From UBA5078 sp964538025 (GTDB lineage Bacteria; Pseudomonadota; Gammaproteobacteria; Pseudomonadales; Pseudohongiellaceae), in the NCBI GenBank assembly GCA_964538025.1, contig CAZICZ010000008.1, positions 1 through 64,000 of the forward strand: 64,000 nucleotides of DNA. The letters are read 5' to 3'. The translations under genes were made by a program, and so were the position numbers. How positions within the stretch are numbered: the stretch's first letter is position 1; every line of letters begins with the position of its first letter. The notes under the pieces are model-generated. The model saw nothing but the letters and a program-made list of their open reading frames with translations, was not told the DNA's origin and did not search any database. Shown here piece after piece: positions 14,971 through 22,425 of this stretch.

Positions 14971-17271
14971 ATGCACACCTCCGGCTCCTCCGACGTTCGC
15001 AAACGCCTCGTGCTGCTTGGCGGTGGCCACAGCCATCTGTCGGTGCTCATGGCGTTTGCGAAAAAGCCCCAGCCCGGCCTGGAACTGTGCCTGATCTCCC
15101 ACGACATCGAGACCCCCTATTCCGGTGCGCTGCCCGCGTATCTGGCCGGCACCGCGCCCGAAGACGCCCTCTTTCTCGACCTAAGACCTCTTGCTCAGAT
15201 GGCTGGCGCGCGACTCATTCAGGCCGAAGTCAGCGCTGTGGATCTGTCCGCGCGTCGGCTGGAATGCCCCGGACGCCCACCGCTGCATTTCGATATGCTC
15301 TCCCTCAACCTGGGCTCGCGGCCGGATATTCAGGATATTCCCGGCGCACAGGCATTGGCGCTGCCGGTCAAACCGATCGCGCCCTTCCTGCGCCACTGGG
15401 AGCGCGCGCAAGAAGACGCGGCACAGGCGCTCGCGGCAGGCCTTCCCTACACGCTCGCGCTGGTAGGGGGCGGTCCCGCGAGCGTCGAACTCGCCTGCGC
15501 CCTGCAGCAACGCCTGCGCAACGCGCTGGGTCCGCAGGCCCTTGCCGGGCTTCACGTCCACCTGTTCACCCGTGCCCCCGCGCTGTTGGCCGCGCAGGGT
15601 GTCCGGGCCAGCGCCCTTGCGACACAGGCAATGCAGGAACGCGGCATCACGGTTCATCTGCACAGTCGCGTCACGGCGCTGACGCGCGACAACTTGCACT
15701 TCGTCTGCGGCCCTGTACACCAGGAAGAGACATTGAGCGTAAATGCCTGCGTCATTGCCACGGGAGCCAGTGCCCCGGCGTGGCTGCGCGATACCGGTCT
15801 CGCGCTGGACGCGCAGGGCTTTATTTGTGTCAACGACTGCCTGCAGTCCCTGAGCCACCCCTTTGTCTTTGCGGCGGGCGATATCGCCAGCATCGCCGGG
15901 GCGCCCCGCCCGAAATCCGGCGTTTACGCGGTGCGCCAGGGCATGCCGCTGGCACGCAATCTTCGGCGGTACGCGCTGGGAGAGCCTTTGCGTTCCCATT
16001 CGCCGCAGCAAAAGGCCTTGGCCCTGCTCAGCATGAGCGATGGCACCGCCATCGCGTCACGGGGGAAATGGGCAGCGCGTGGCGCGTGGGCACACCGCTG
16101 GAAAACCTGGATCGACGAGCGTTTCGTGCACCGATTTCAGAGACTCCCTGACCCGGGCAGCGCAGGGGACACGGACGCGATTGCAACACCCGAGACCCCG
16201 CTGCCCCGAGCACAGGCGCCTGCGATTCGTTGCGCCGGGTGTGCCGCGAAGCTGGAAAGCAATCTCCTCACGCGCGTACTGCCAACCCTTCAGGTGTGCC
16301 GGCAGCCTGACGTCGACTCATCGCTGGACACCGTCGAAGATGCCGCGCTGATTCGAGTGGATGCACAGCGCATGTTGTTGCAAACCGTTGACCACTTTCA
16401 TGCCTTCCTTTCGGACCCCTACCTGTTTGCCCGCATTGCCACCAATCACTGCCTAAGCGATATCCATGCCATGGGGGCGACGGCGCATTCCGCGCTGGCG
16501 ATTGTCGGGGTTCCCCATGCCGCGCCGCATCTCATGGAAGATACCCTGCGTGAGTTGATGACGGGCTGCACCGAGGTCCTCAATGCGCATAACACCGCGC
16601 TGATCGGAGGCCACAGTGCCGAATCGGCGCAGCTCAGTTTTGGCCTGAGCGTCAATGGCTTTGCCCAGGCCGACGCAATCCTGCGCAAATCCGGCGCACA
16701 GCCCGGCGATGTGCTGATTCTGACCAAAGCCTTGGGCACGGGCGTCCTGTTTGCTGCCGACATGCGTTACCGCGCCCGCCATCGCTGGATTGCTCCCGCC
16801 CTGGAACAGATGCAACGCTCCAATCAGCTGGCGGGATTGCTGTTCCTGCAACACGGCGCCCATGCCTGTACCGACGTGACGGGCTTTGGCCTGCTGGGCC
16901 ACCTGCAGGAAATGCTGGCAGACAGTGCACTAGAAGCCCGCCTGATGCTCGACGCGCTGCCTGCGCTCGACGGGGCGCTCGCGTGTTTTGACGCGGGCAT
17001 TCGCAGCTCACTGCATGCGGGAAATCAGCGACACGCGCACGGCCTGAGCAATCCCGATGCGTTTTCCCGGCACCGGCATTTTCCCCTGCTGTTCGATCCG
17101 CAGACGGCCGGCGGACTACTCGCCGCGGTCCCCGCAGATAAGGCGCAGGCATGTCTGGATGCCCTGCATGCGCAAGGGAATGGCAGTGCCCGGTGTATCG
17201 GGGAATTGCAGACGACATCCGGCATGAGCACGGTGACTCTCAGTGAACAGGTCGCCGCGGCGCCGACATAG
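14971..17271 (+). CDS. selD: Fusion of NADH-dehydrogenase-like FAD oxidoreductase and selenide, water dikinase
   Basis: A 766-residue two-domain protein. Residues 1 to about 390 are a pyridine-nucleotide-disulfide-type FAD oxidoreductase: LVLLGGGHSHL binds FAD, LALVGGGPASVELA binds NAD(P)H, and PFVFAAGDIASI is the second FAD site. Residues about 415 to 766 are SelD, which makes selenophosphate from selenide and ATP: catalytic Cys424 and Lys427 sit in CAGCAAK, and TDVTGFGLLGHLQEM and LFDPQTAGGLL are classic motifs. The fusion is known in some bacteria; the oxidoreductase half may supply reduced selenium. The nucleophile is cysteine, not selenocysteine. No selA, selB or mnmH lies in the window. 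The ATG at 14971 follows TATACT. Confidence 0.9.
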   Translation: MHTSGSSDVRKRLVLLGGGHSHLSVLMAFAKKPQPGLELCLISHDIETPYSGALPAYLAGTAPEDALFLDLRPLAQMAGARLIQAEVSAVDLSARRLECPGRPPLHFDMLSLNLGSRPDIQDIPGAQALALPVKPIAPFLRHWERAQEDAAQALAAGLPYTLALVGGGPASVELACALQQRLRNALGPQALAGLHVHLFTRAPALLAAQGVRASALATQAMQERGITVHLHSRVTALTRDNLHFVCGPVHQEETLSVNACVIATGASAPAWLRDTGLALDAQGFICVNDCLQSLSHPFVFAAGDIASIAGAPRPKSGVYAVRQGMPLARNLRRYALGEPLRSHSPQQKALALLSMSDGTAIASRGKWAARGAWAHRWKTWIDERFVHRFQRLPDPGSAGDTDAIATPETPLPRAQAPAIRCAGCAAKLESNLLTRVLPTLQVCRQPDVDSSLDTVEDAALIRVDAQRMLLQTVDHFHAFLSDPYLFARIATNHCLSDIHAMGATAHSALAIVGVPHAAPHLMEDTLRELMTGCTEVLNAHNTALIGGHSAESAQLSFGLSVNGFAQADAILRKSGAQPGDVLILTKALGTGVLFAADMRYRARHRWIAPALEQMQRSNQLAGLLFLQHGAHACTDVTGFGLLGHLQEMLADSALEARLMLDALPALDGALACFDAGIRSSLHAGNQRHAHGLSNPDAFSRHRHFPLLFDPQTAGGLLAAVPADKAQACLDALHAQGNGSARCIGELQTTSGMSTVTLSEQVAAAPT

Positions 17272-17355
17272 TGTGCGACGGCGGCTTCGGGTATAGTCGC
17301 CCTTCCCGTTCAGGCCCGCCGTGCCCTGTCCACTGCCACCACCACGAGAGATTTC

Positions 17356-18042
17356 ATGAAGACACTTGCCCGCCCTCTGACACTCGCATTCCTTGGCCTA
17401 GTGCTCACGCTGGCTGCATTGCCCGGCCAGGCGCAGCCGACCGCTTCCGGCGTGATCGACACAGAACTGGCGCAGCGCCATTACCGCAGGGGCAACACCT
17501 ACAACAACCTCGAACGCTATGACGATGCGATCGAGGAATATCAGTTGTCGATCACCGCCGACCCCAACTTCGCGGATTCCGTGCGCAACCTTGCCAATAT
17601 TTTTTATTACCAGGAGCGCTACGAGGAGGCGATTCCCCTGCTGGAGCGTTTTATCGCGCTGCAACAGGAAGTGACCGCCGGAAAGATTGCGGCCTATAAC
17701 ACGCTGGGACAGTTGTTGCGCGACGCGCAGCGCTTCGAGGAAGCGATTGACGTGGATGTGCTTGCCATCGAGCACGACCCGGAAAATGCCTCCCAGGTGT
17801 ACGTCATGGCCAATACCTATTTCAACGCAGGCATGACGGACTACGCGATCCGCATTTATGAAAAGGCGTTGACGGTCAATCCCGCAGACGCCTTCATTCA
17901 CCGTTCGCTGGGACGCATGTACGAAGAGATGAACCGGCTCCCCGACGCCCTGCTGCAATACCGGGCGGCGGCAGAGTTGGACCCCGCCTCACAGTTCTAT
18001 CGCGACCTGGTGAGTGGCATGGAAGCGCGCCTGAGCCAGTAA
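17356..18042 (+). CDS. Exported TPR protein
   Basis: A 228-residue protein with a cleavable signal peptide (LTLAALPGQAQ) and about four to five tetratricopeptide repeats, for example RRGNTYNNLERYDDAIEEYQLSI and RSLGRMYEEMNRLPDALLQY. TPR proteins in the periplasm usually serve as scaffolds; no partner is evident. A TATAGT -10-like box lies at 17292, 64 bases upstream. Its last 54 bases overlap the convergent peptidase lipoprotein gene. Confidence 0.75.
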   Translation: MKTLARPLTLAFLGLVLTLAALPGQAQPTASGVIDTELAQRHYRRGNTYNNLERYDDAIEEYQLSITADPNFADSVRNLANIFYYQERYEEAIPLLERFIALQQEVTAGKIAAYNTLGQLLRDAQRFEEAIDVDVLAIEHDPENASQVYVMANTYFNAGMTDYAIRIYEKALTVNPADAFIHRSLGRMYEEMNRLPDALLQYRAAAELDPASQFYRDLVSGMEARLSQ

Positions 18043-19065
18043 GCGCTCCCGCGCATCCGCGGGCATTTGTGCAATGGCACTGACGCGCGCATAGAAAGTC
18101 TCCAGATCGCCCTCTGCCTCCTCCAGCAGCCGCGCAAATGCCGGTACCAGATCGTTGTAGGCGGCGACTGTCGACAGCTGAGCATTGTTCAGCGGGCCCT
18201 CAAACCAGCGGTCATACCCGCGATATCCCCAGGCGTCTCGCGCCTTCTCGTAGTCGCTGCGCAAGGCCTGTTGCAGCGCCTGCTTCTGTTCCCGCATGTC
18301 CGCCGGTGCCAGGTCGCTCGCATACAGATCCGCGAACTGCGCGCGATAGTCGGCGATCAGCGCCACAAAGGCCGTCTCGATTTCTGCCTCACGCACAAGC
18401 GTTGCTTCCCCGTCTGGCAGAGGATGGAGAGCGCTCCATCGCCGCAGCCCTTCCTGCTCCACAAACGTGGCAAAACTCTCGTTGAAGGTGGTATCCCCCG
18501 GAAGGTACACCTGCCGATGGGCGAGCTCGTGAAACACCAGCGCGATCAGCCGCTGATCGCTACGACGCAACACCGCACTGGTGAGCGGGTCATCGAACCA
18601 TCCCAGCGTGGAATAGGCATCGACAGGCCCGCTATAGACATCCAGTTGCTTCTGCCGAAGTGTCTGTGCATATCGCTCGGCTCCCTCTTCGGAGAAATAT
18701 CCCCGGTAGGACACACAGCCGGCCACCGGGTAACACCAGGTGAGGGGGGAGATCGAAAATTCGGGGGCGGCAAACACGTTCCACAGAACGAAGGGACGCT
18801 CCAGCGCCACGAAGCGGCGGTAGCTGTCGCCGGGGCTCAGGTGCAGATCGCTCTGCGCAAAGTCTCTGGCCTGCAGCACCAGGGCGAGCTTGTCGCGGGT
18901 CTGCGCATCGAGCGCGTTATCGGTGAGAAGTGTGGCGATATCCTGTCTGGCGAGTAACAGGGATATCTGGCCCCTGGCGGCCTGACCGTAATAGCGAACA
19001 GAGTCACAGGAGATGAGCAAGAGCAGCACCGCGGCGCCAAATCCGACGCGCAGCAACGCGCCCAT
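17989..19065 (-). CDS. Putative zinc aminopeptidase lipoprotein (PF10023-like)
   Basis: A 358-residue protein with a lipoprotein signal (AAVLLLLISC, Cys about 19) and the zinc motif LVFHELAHRQVY, in which HELAH plus a downstream glutamate (NESFATFVE) forms a gluzincin site. Other family marks are GWFDDPLTSAVL and GYRGYDRWFEGPLNNAQL. The ATG at 19065 has GAGG 8 bases upstream. The gene follows the glutaminyl cyclase gene by 19 bases in one operon, so both products modify peptides in the periplasm. It overlaps the TPR gene by 54 bases tail to tail. Confidence 0.82.
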   Translation of the reverse strand: MGALLRVGFGAAVLLLLISCDSVRYYGQAARGQISLLLARQDIATLLTDNALDAQTRDKLALVLQARDFAQSDLHLSPGDSYRRFVALERPFVLWNVFAAPEFSISPLTWCYPVAGCVSYRGYFSEEGAERYAQTLRQKQLDVYSGPVDAYSTLGWFDDPLTSAVLRRSDQRLIALVFHELAHRQVYLPGDTTFNESFATFVEQEGLRRWSALHPLPDGEATLVREAEIETAFVALIADYRAQFADLYASDLAPADMREQKQALQQALRSDYEKARDAWGYRGYDRWFEGPLNNAQLSTVAAYNDLVPAFARLLEEAEGDLETFYARVSAIAQMPADARERLLAQARFHATHQVAIEL

Positions 19066-19084
19066 CACGGCGCCTCGCGGGCGA

Positions 19085-19879
19085 TCATGGTCGCGGCACC
19101 AATTCGATTTCAAACAGATTTGCCCACAGCTTGCCAGTGACAAACAGGCGACCACTTCCGGGGGCCGCATCGGGAGAGTCGTCTTTGAGCCAGGCGATAC
19201 CGTTCAGCAGCGCGCCGCCTTCCCCGGTCTGCGTTTCCTGTTCGAGGCCGGTGAGGTCCACCACACTGCGGATGTCACCGGTCGCCGGGTCGATGCGGAC
19301 GATTTCGTTCGTGGTCCACACATTCGCCCACACCTCGCCGTTGATGTATTCCAGCTCATTCAGGTAGCGGATGGGGCGCCCCTCGAGAGTGACCTCCACC
19401 TTGCGCTGCACGGTGAAACTCTCGGGCTCGATGAAGTACAGCGTTGGCGTGCCGTCACTGAGAATGAGCGAGGTGCCATCCCAGGTCAGTCCCCAGCCCT
19501 CGGTCGGATGATAATGGGAGGTCAGCGTCTCGAACGTCTCGAGGTCATAGACAAAGACCACATTCGATTGCCAGGTGAGCTGGTAAATGCGGTCTTCCAC
19601 GATACTGATCCCTTCCCCGAAATACCGGCTCGCCAGACGCTTGCTCTGAAGCACGGTGCCGTCTTCCAGTGAGATCTTGCTCAGGGTGGATAGCCCGTTC
19701 CGGCCCGTGCCCTCGTACAGAAATCCGTCGTGGAACTCGAGCCCCTGCGTAAAGGAGGTGATGTTGTGCGGAAAGCGGGACACGATGCGATACCCGTACA
19801 CGGGCACCTCGGCCATCGCGGAAGCGCTCAGCCCCAAAAGGAGCATCAGGGTCATCAACCGGGTGACAGTGTTTTTCAT
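19085..19879 (-). CDS. Glutaminyl-peptide cyclotransferase, periplasmic
   Basis: A 264-residue protein with a signal peptide ending at ASAMA and the beta-propeller sequence of plant/bacterial-type glutaminyl cyclases (PF05096): RFPHNITSFTQGLEF, YEGTGRNGLSTL, LNELEYINGEVWANVW and LLNGIAWLKDD. Such enzymes turn N-terminal glutamine into pyroglutamate, protecting exported proteins from aminopeptidases. The ATG at 19879 gives the signal peptide at the very start; longer frames are poor. It is first in an operon with the zinc aminopeptidase lipoprotein. Confidence 0.88.
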   Translation of the reverse strand: MKNTVTRLMTLMLLLGLSASAMAEVPVYGYRIVSRFPHNITSFTQGLEFHDGFLYEGTGRNGLSTLSKISLEDGTVLQSKRLASRYFGEGISIVEDRIYQLTWQSNVVFVYDLETFETLTSHYHPTEGWGLTWDGTSLILSDGTPTLYFIEPESFTVQRKVEVTLEGRPIRYLNELEYINGEVWANVWTTNEIVRIDPATGDIRSVVDLTGLEQETQTGEGGALLNGIAWLKDDSPDAAPGSGRLFVTGKLWANLFEIELVPRP

Positions 19880-19996
19880 AGCAACCTGTTCGACATTCAG
19901 GACAGGGCTCACCGGCACCTGCTTCGGGGAAATTAGTCTAGGAGGGAAGCACAACCAAGGCAAGCGCGCCCCGTGTGCAGGGCGCGCGTTGGCGGC

Positions 19997-20848
19997 TCAG
20001 CGCAGGAAGGTCTCGATGATCTGCTTCTGCAGCGCCAGGCCATCCGGATCGGCAGCCGTTTTAAGGGCACAAAACTGCCGCGACCATTCGGAGGTGCGAG
20101 TGCGCACGGGGGGCTGTTCGGCCTCCAGACACGCGATGACCACCTCGGCCACCTCCTCACAGGTTTGATAAGCCGTGGTGCCCCGCGCTCTGGCACCTCC
20201 CAGGTACTGATTCAGGATCGGCAGATATTCATCGTCGATCAACCCCCCGGTTGCCTGCACATGCGCCATGGCCGCATTGACGAACTCGGACCTTATGCCG
20301 CCGGGCTCCACCGCTGTGAAATGAATGCCGAAGCTGGGCGTCAGGTAACAGGCCAGCGATTCCGTGTAGCCTTCGACTGCAAATTTGGACGCGCAATAGA
20401 TTTCGTTAAAGGGTTGACCCACCAACCCTCCCACCGAAGAAATGTTGATGATGTGCCCGGAACGCGCCCGGCGCATGGCGCCGATGACGGCCTTGGTGGT
20501 CCGCACCACGCCCATGAAATTGACATTCATGATCCAGGCGATATCCGCCTCGGTGGCCTGCTCTGTCGAACGGACAAAACCGGACCCGGCATTATTGATC
20601 AGGGTGTCGATTCGGCCCTCCTTGTCGAGAATGTGCGAGATCGCCGCAGTGACGCTCTGGGTATCCCCCACATCGAGCGCAAGCACCTGCACCGACACGC
20701 CCGCTGCGGTCGTTGCCGCGTCCAGAGCAGCGCGCTTTGCGGTATCCCGCATCGTGGCATACACCACATGTCCTTTCTGCGCTGCCTGCACGGCGATGGC
20801 AATGCCCAGGCCAGCGGAACAACCGGTAATGACGACGATCTTTGACAT
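19997..20848 (-). CDS. Short-chain dehydrogenase/reductase
   Basis: A 283-residue classical SDR. ITGCSAGLGIAIA is the TGxxxGxG cofactor loop, INNAGSG the NNAG strand motif, ISSVGG the catalytic serine and YCASK the catalytic tyrosine-lysine pair. Substrate unknown; it resembles oxidoreductases of the retinol/17-beta-hydroxysteroid type by its length and PGGIRSEF segment. It is divergent from the HIT gene with a 127-base gap that must hold both promoters. Confidence 0.87.
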   Translation of the reverse strand: MSKIVVITGCSAGLGIAIAVQAAQKGHVVYATMRDTAKRAALDAATTAAGVSVQVLALDVGDTQSVTAAISHILDKEGRIDTLINNAGSGFVRSTEQATEADIAWIMNVNFMGVVRTTKAVIGAMRRARSGHIINISSVGGLVGQPFNEIYCASKFAVEGYTESLACYLTPSFGIHFTAVEPGGIRSEFVNAAMAHVQATGGLIDDEYLPILNQYLGGARARGTTAYQTCEEVAEVVIACLEAEQPPVRTRTSEWSRQFCALKTAADPDGLALQKQIIETFLR

Positions 20849-20975
20849 GAAACGCTCCTTTCGGGGTCAGGGAGGGGTGTCCGGGCCGCGCGGTGCCCGG
20901 CTTTCTGGCCTCGCAGTATGCATGCTAGAGTGCGGCATTACGAGAAAGGATTGCCTTCCTGATGAGGATTCTGTG

Positions 20976-21323
20976 ATGTCTGAGAACTGCCTTTTCTGCA
21001 AGATCGCGGCGGGCGAAATTCCTGCCAATATCGTGTACAGCGACGAGCTCGTGGTGGGGTTTCGCGATATCGCGCCGGCCGCGCCGCAACACATTCTGCT
21101 CATTCCCCGCAAGCACATTCGCCACGTGGCGGCCCTGACAGAGGGCGACATGGCTCTCATGGGACACATGATGCTGTGCGCCCGCACGGTCGCGGAGCAG
21201 GAGGGCTTTGCCCAGAAAGGGTTTCGGTGTGTCATGAACACTGGCGAGGATGGCGGGCAGACAGTGCATCATCTGCACCTGCATCTGCTGGCGGGGCGCG
21301 CCCTGCACTGGCCTCCTGGCTAA
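20976..21323 (+). CDS. HIT family nucleotide hydrolase (HinT-like)
   Basis: A 115-residue protein with the histidine triad VHHLHLHLLAGR near its C-terminus and the N-terminal CLFCKIAAGEIPANIVY. HinT enzymes hydrolyse adenosine phosphoramidates and aminoacyl-adenylates. The ATG at 20976 follows GAGGATTCTGTG. The stop overlaps the end of convergent mtnA by 4 bases. Confidence 0.9.
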   Translation: MSENCLFCKIAAGEIPANIVYSDELVVGFRDIAPAAPQHILLIPRKHIRHVAALTEGDMALMGHMMLCARTVAEQEGFAQKGFRCVMNTGEDGGQTVHHLHLHLLAGRALHWPPG

Positions 21324-22414
21324 AGGTTTGCCAGCCCTCGCAGGGCCTCTTCATTGGCCGGGTAGACACCCCGCTCGGTAATCAGGGCGGTCACCAGACG
21401 CGCGGGTGTCACGTCGAATCCGTAGTTATTGACCACGCTTTGGGCGCTCATCACCTGCACCCGGCGCATCTCCCCCTGATCGTCCAGACCCTGCATGTGC
21501 GAGACCTCGTGGGCATGACGCTGCTCGATGGGAATCTCGCGCACACCATCCTCCAGACTGAAATCGATGGTGGATACCGGGAGGGCCACGTAGAACGGCA
21601 CATGATTGTCGTAAGCGGCCAGGGCCTTGAGGTAGGTGCCGATCTTGTTGCACACATCGCCCCGGCGCGTCGTGCGATCGCTTCCCACCAGGCACAGATC
21701 CACCTCGCCGTGCTGCATGAGATGCCCGCCTGCGTTGTCGACGATCACCGTGTGGTCGATGCCTTCCTGCTGCAATTCCCAGGCGGTAAGAAATGCACCC
21801 TGATTGCGGGGACGAGTCTCGTCCACCCAGACGTGCAGGGGAATGCCTGCGAGATGCGCCTTGTACAAAGGCGCCAGTGCGGTGCCCCAATCGACCGTGG
21901 CAAGCCACCCGGCATTGCAGTGTGTCAGGACGTTCAACACCTTGGCATCCGGCTGTTCAGCCTTTTTCTTCTGCCAGGCACTGTGCAGCAGGCCGAGGCC
22001 ATGCTGGCCAATGGCACTGCAGGCGGCCACGTCTTCTTCTGCCAGCAGTTGTGCCAGAACGAAAGCTACCTCGGCACGTGCCTCCGGGGGCGTCGCCTGC
22101 AAAACGGTTTTCATCCGCTGCAGCGCCCATGCAAGATTGACCGCCGTGGGGCGTGTGGCCAGCAGCTGCGCACAGACGGCGTCGAGATCCCGCTGCCCCT
22201 CGCGCAATGCGAGCATCACGCCAAACGCGGCAGTGACGCCGATCAACGGGGCGCCACGAACGTGCATATGCGTGATGGCCAGGCAGGCGTCGTCGAGCGT
22301 ACGAAGGGCCCGTGTCTCGAAGTGGTGAGGCAGGCGGGTCTGATCAATGATCATGACCGCGTCTTCCCTCGCATCCCACCACAGCGTTCGCTGTGCCTGT
22401 CCGTTCACCCGCAT
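21320..22414 (-). CDS. mtnA: S-methyl-5-thioribose-1-phosphate isomerase
   Basis: A 364-residue protein of the eIF2B-like MtnA family. VRGAPLIGVTAAFG, LTHCNAGWLAT with the catalytic cysteine, and VGSDRTTRRGDVCNKIGTY with the catalytic aspartate are all present. It converts 5-methylthioribose-1-phosphate to 5-methylthioribulose-1-phosphate in methylthioadenosine salvage. The ATG at 22414 has AAAGGAG upstream. The preceding gene, 11 bases away, is a fused class II aldolase/dehydrogenase rather than mtnB or mtnC, which points to the aldolase (DHAP shunt) route. No mtnP or mtnK is in the window. Confidence 0.93.
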   Translation of the reverse strand: MRVNGQAQRTLWWDAREDAVMIIDQTRLPHHFETRALRTLDDACLAITHMHVRGAPLIGVTAAFGVMLALREGQRDLDAVCAQLLATRPTAVNLAWALQRMKTVLQATPPEARAEVAFVLAQLLAEEDVAACSAIGQHGLGLLHSAWQKKKAEQPDAKVLNVLTHCNAGWLATVDWGTALAPLYKAHLAGIPLHVWVDETRPRNQGAFLTAWELQQEGIDHTVIVDNAGGHLMQHGEVDLCLVGSDRTTRRGDVCNKIGTYLKALAAYDNHVPFYVALPVSTIDFSLEDGVREIPIEQRHAHEVSHMQGLDDQGEMRRVQVMSAQSVVNNYGFDVTPARLVTALITERGVYPANEEALRGLANL

Positions 22415-22425
22415 GCCGGTCTCCT

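Noticed and set aside
14877..16151. 424-codon frame overlapping the Ndh-SelD gene
   Set aside because: Arg/Ala/Pro-rich alternative frame of the real gene.
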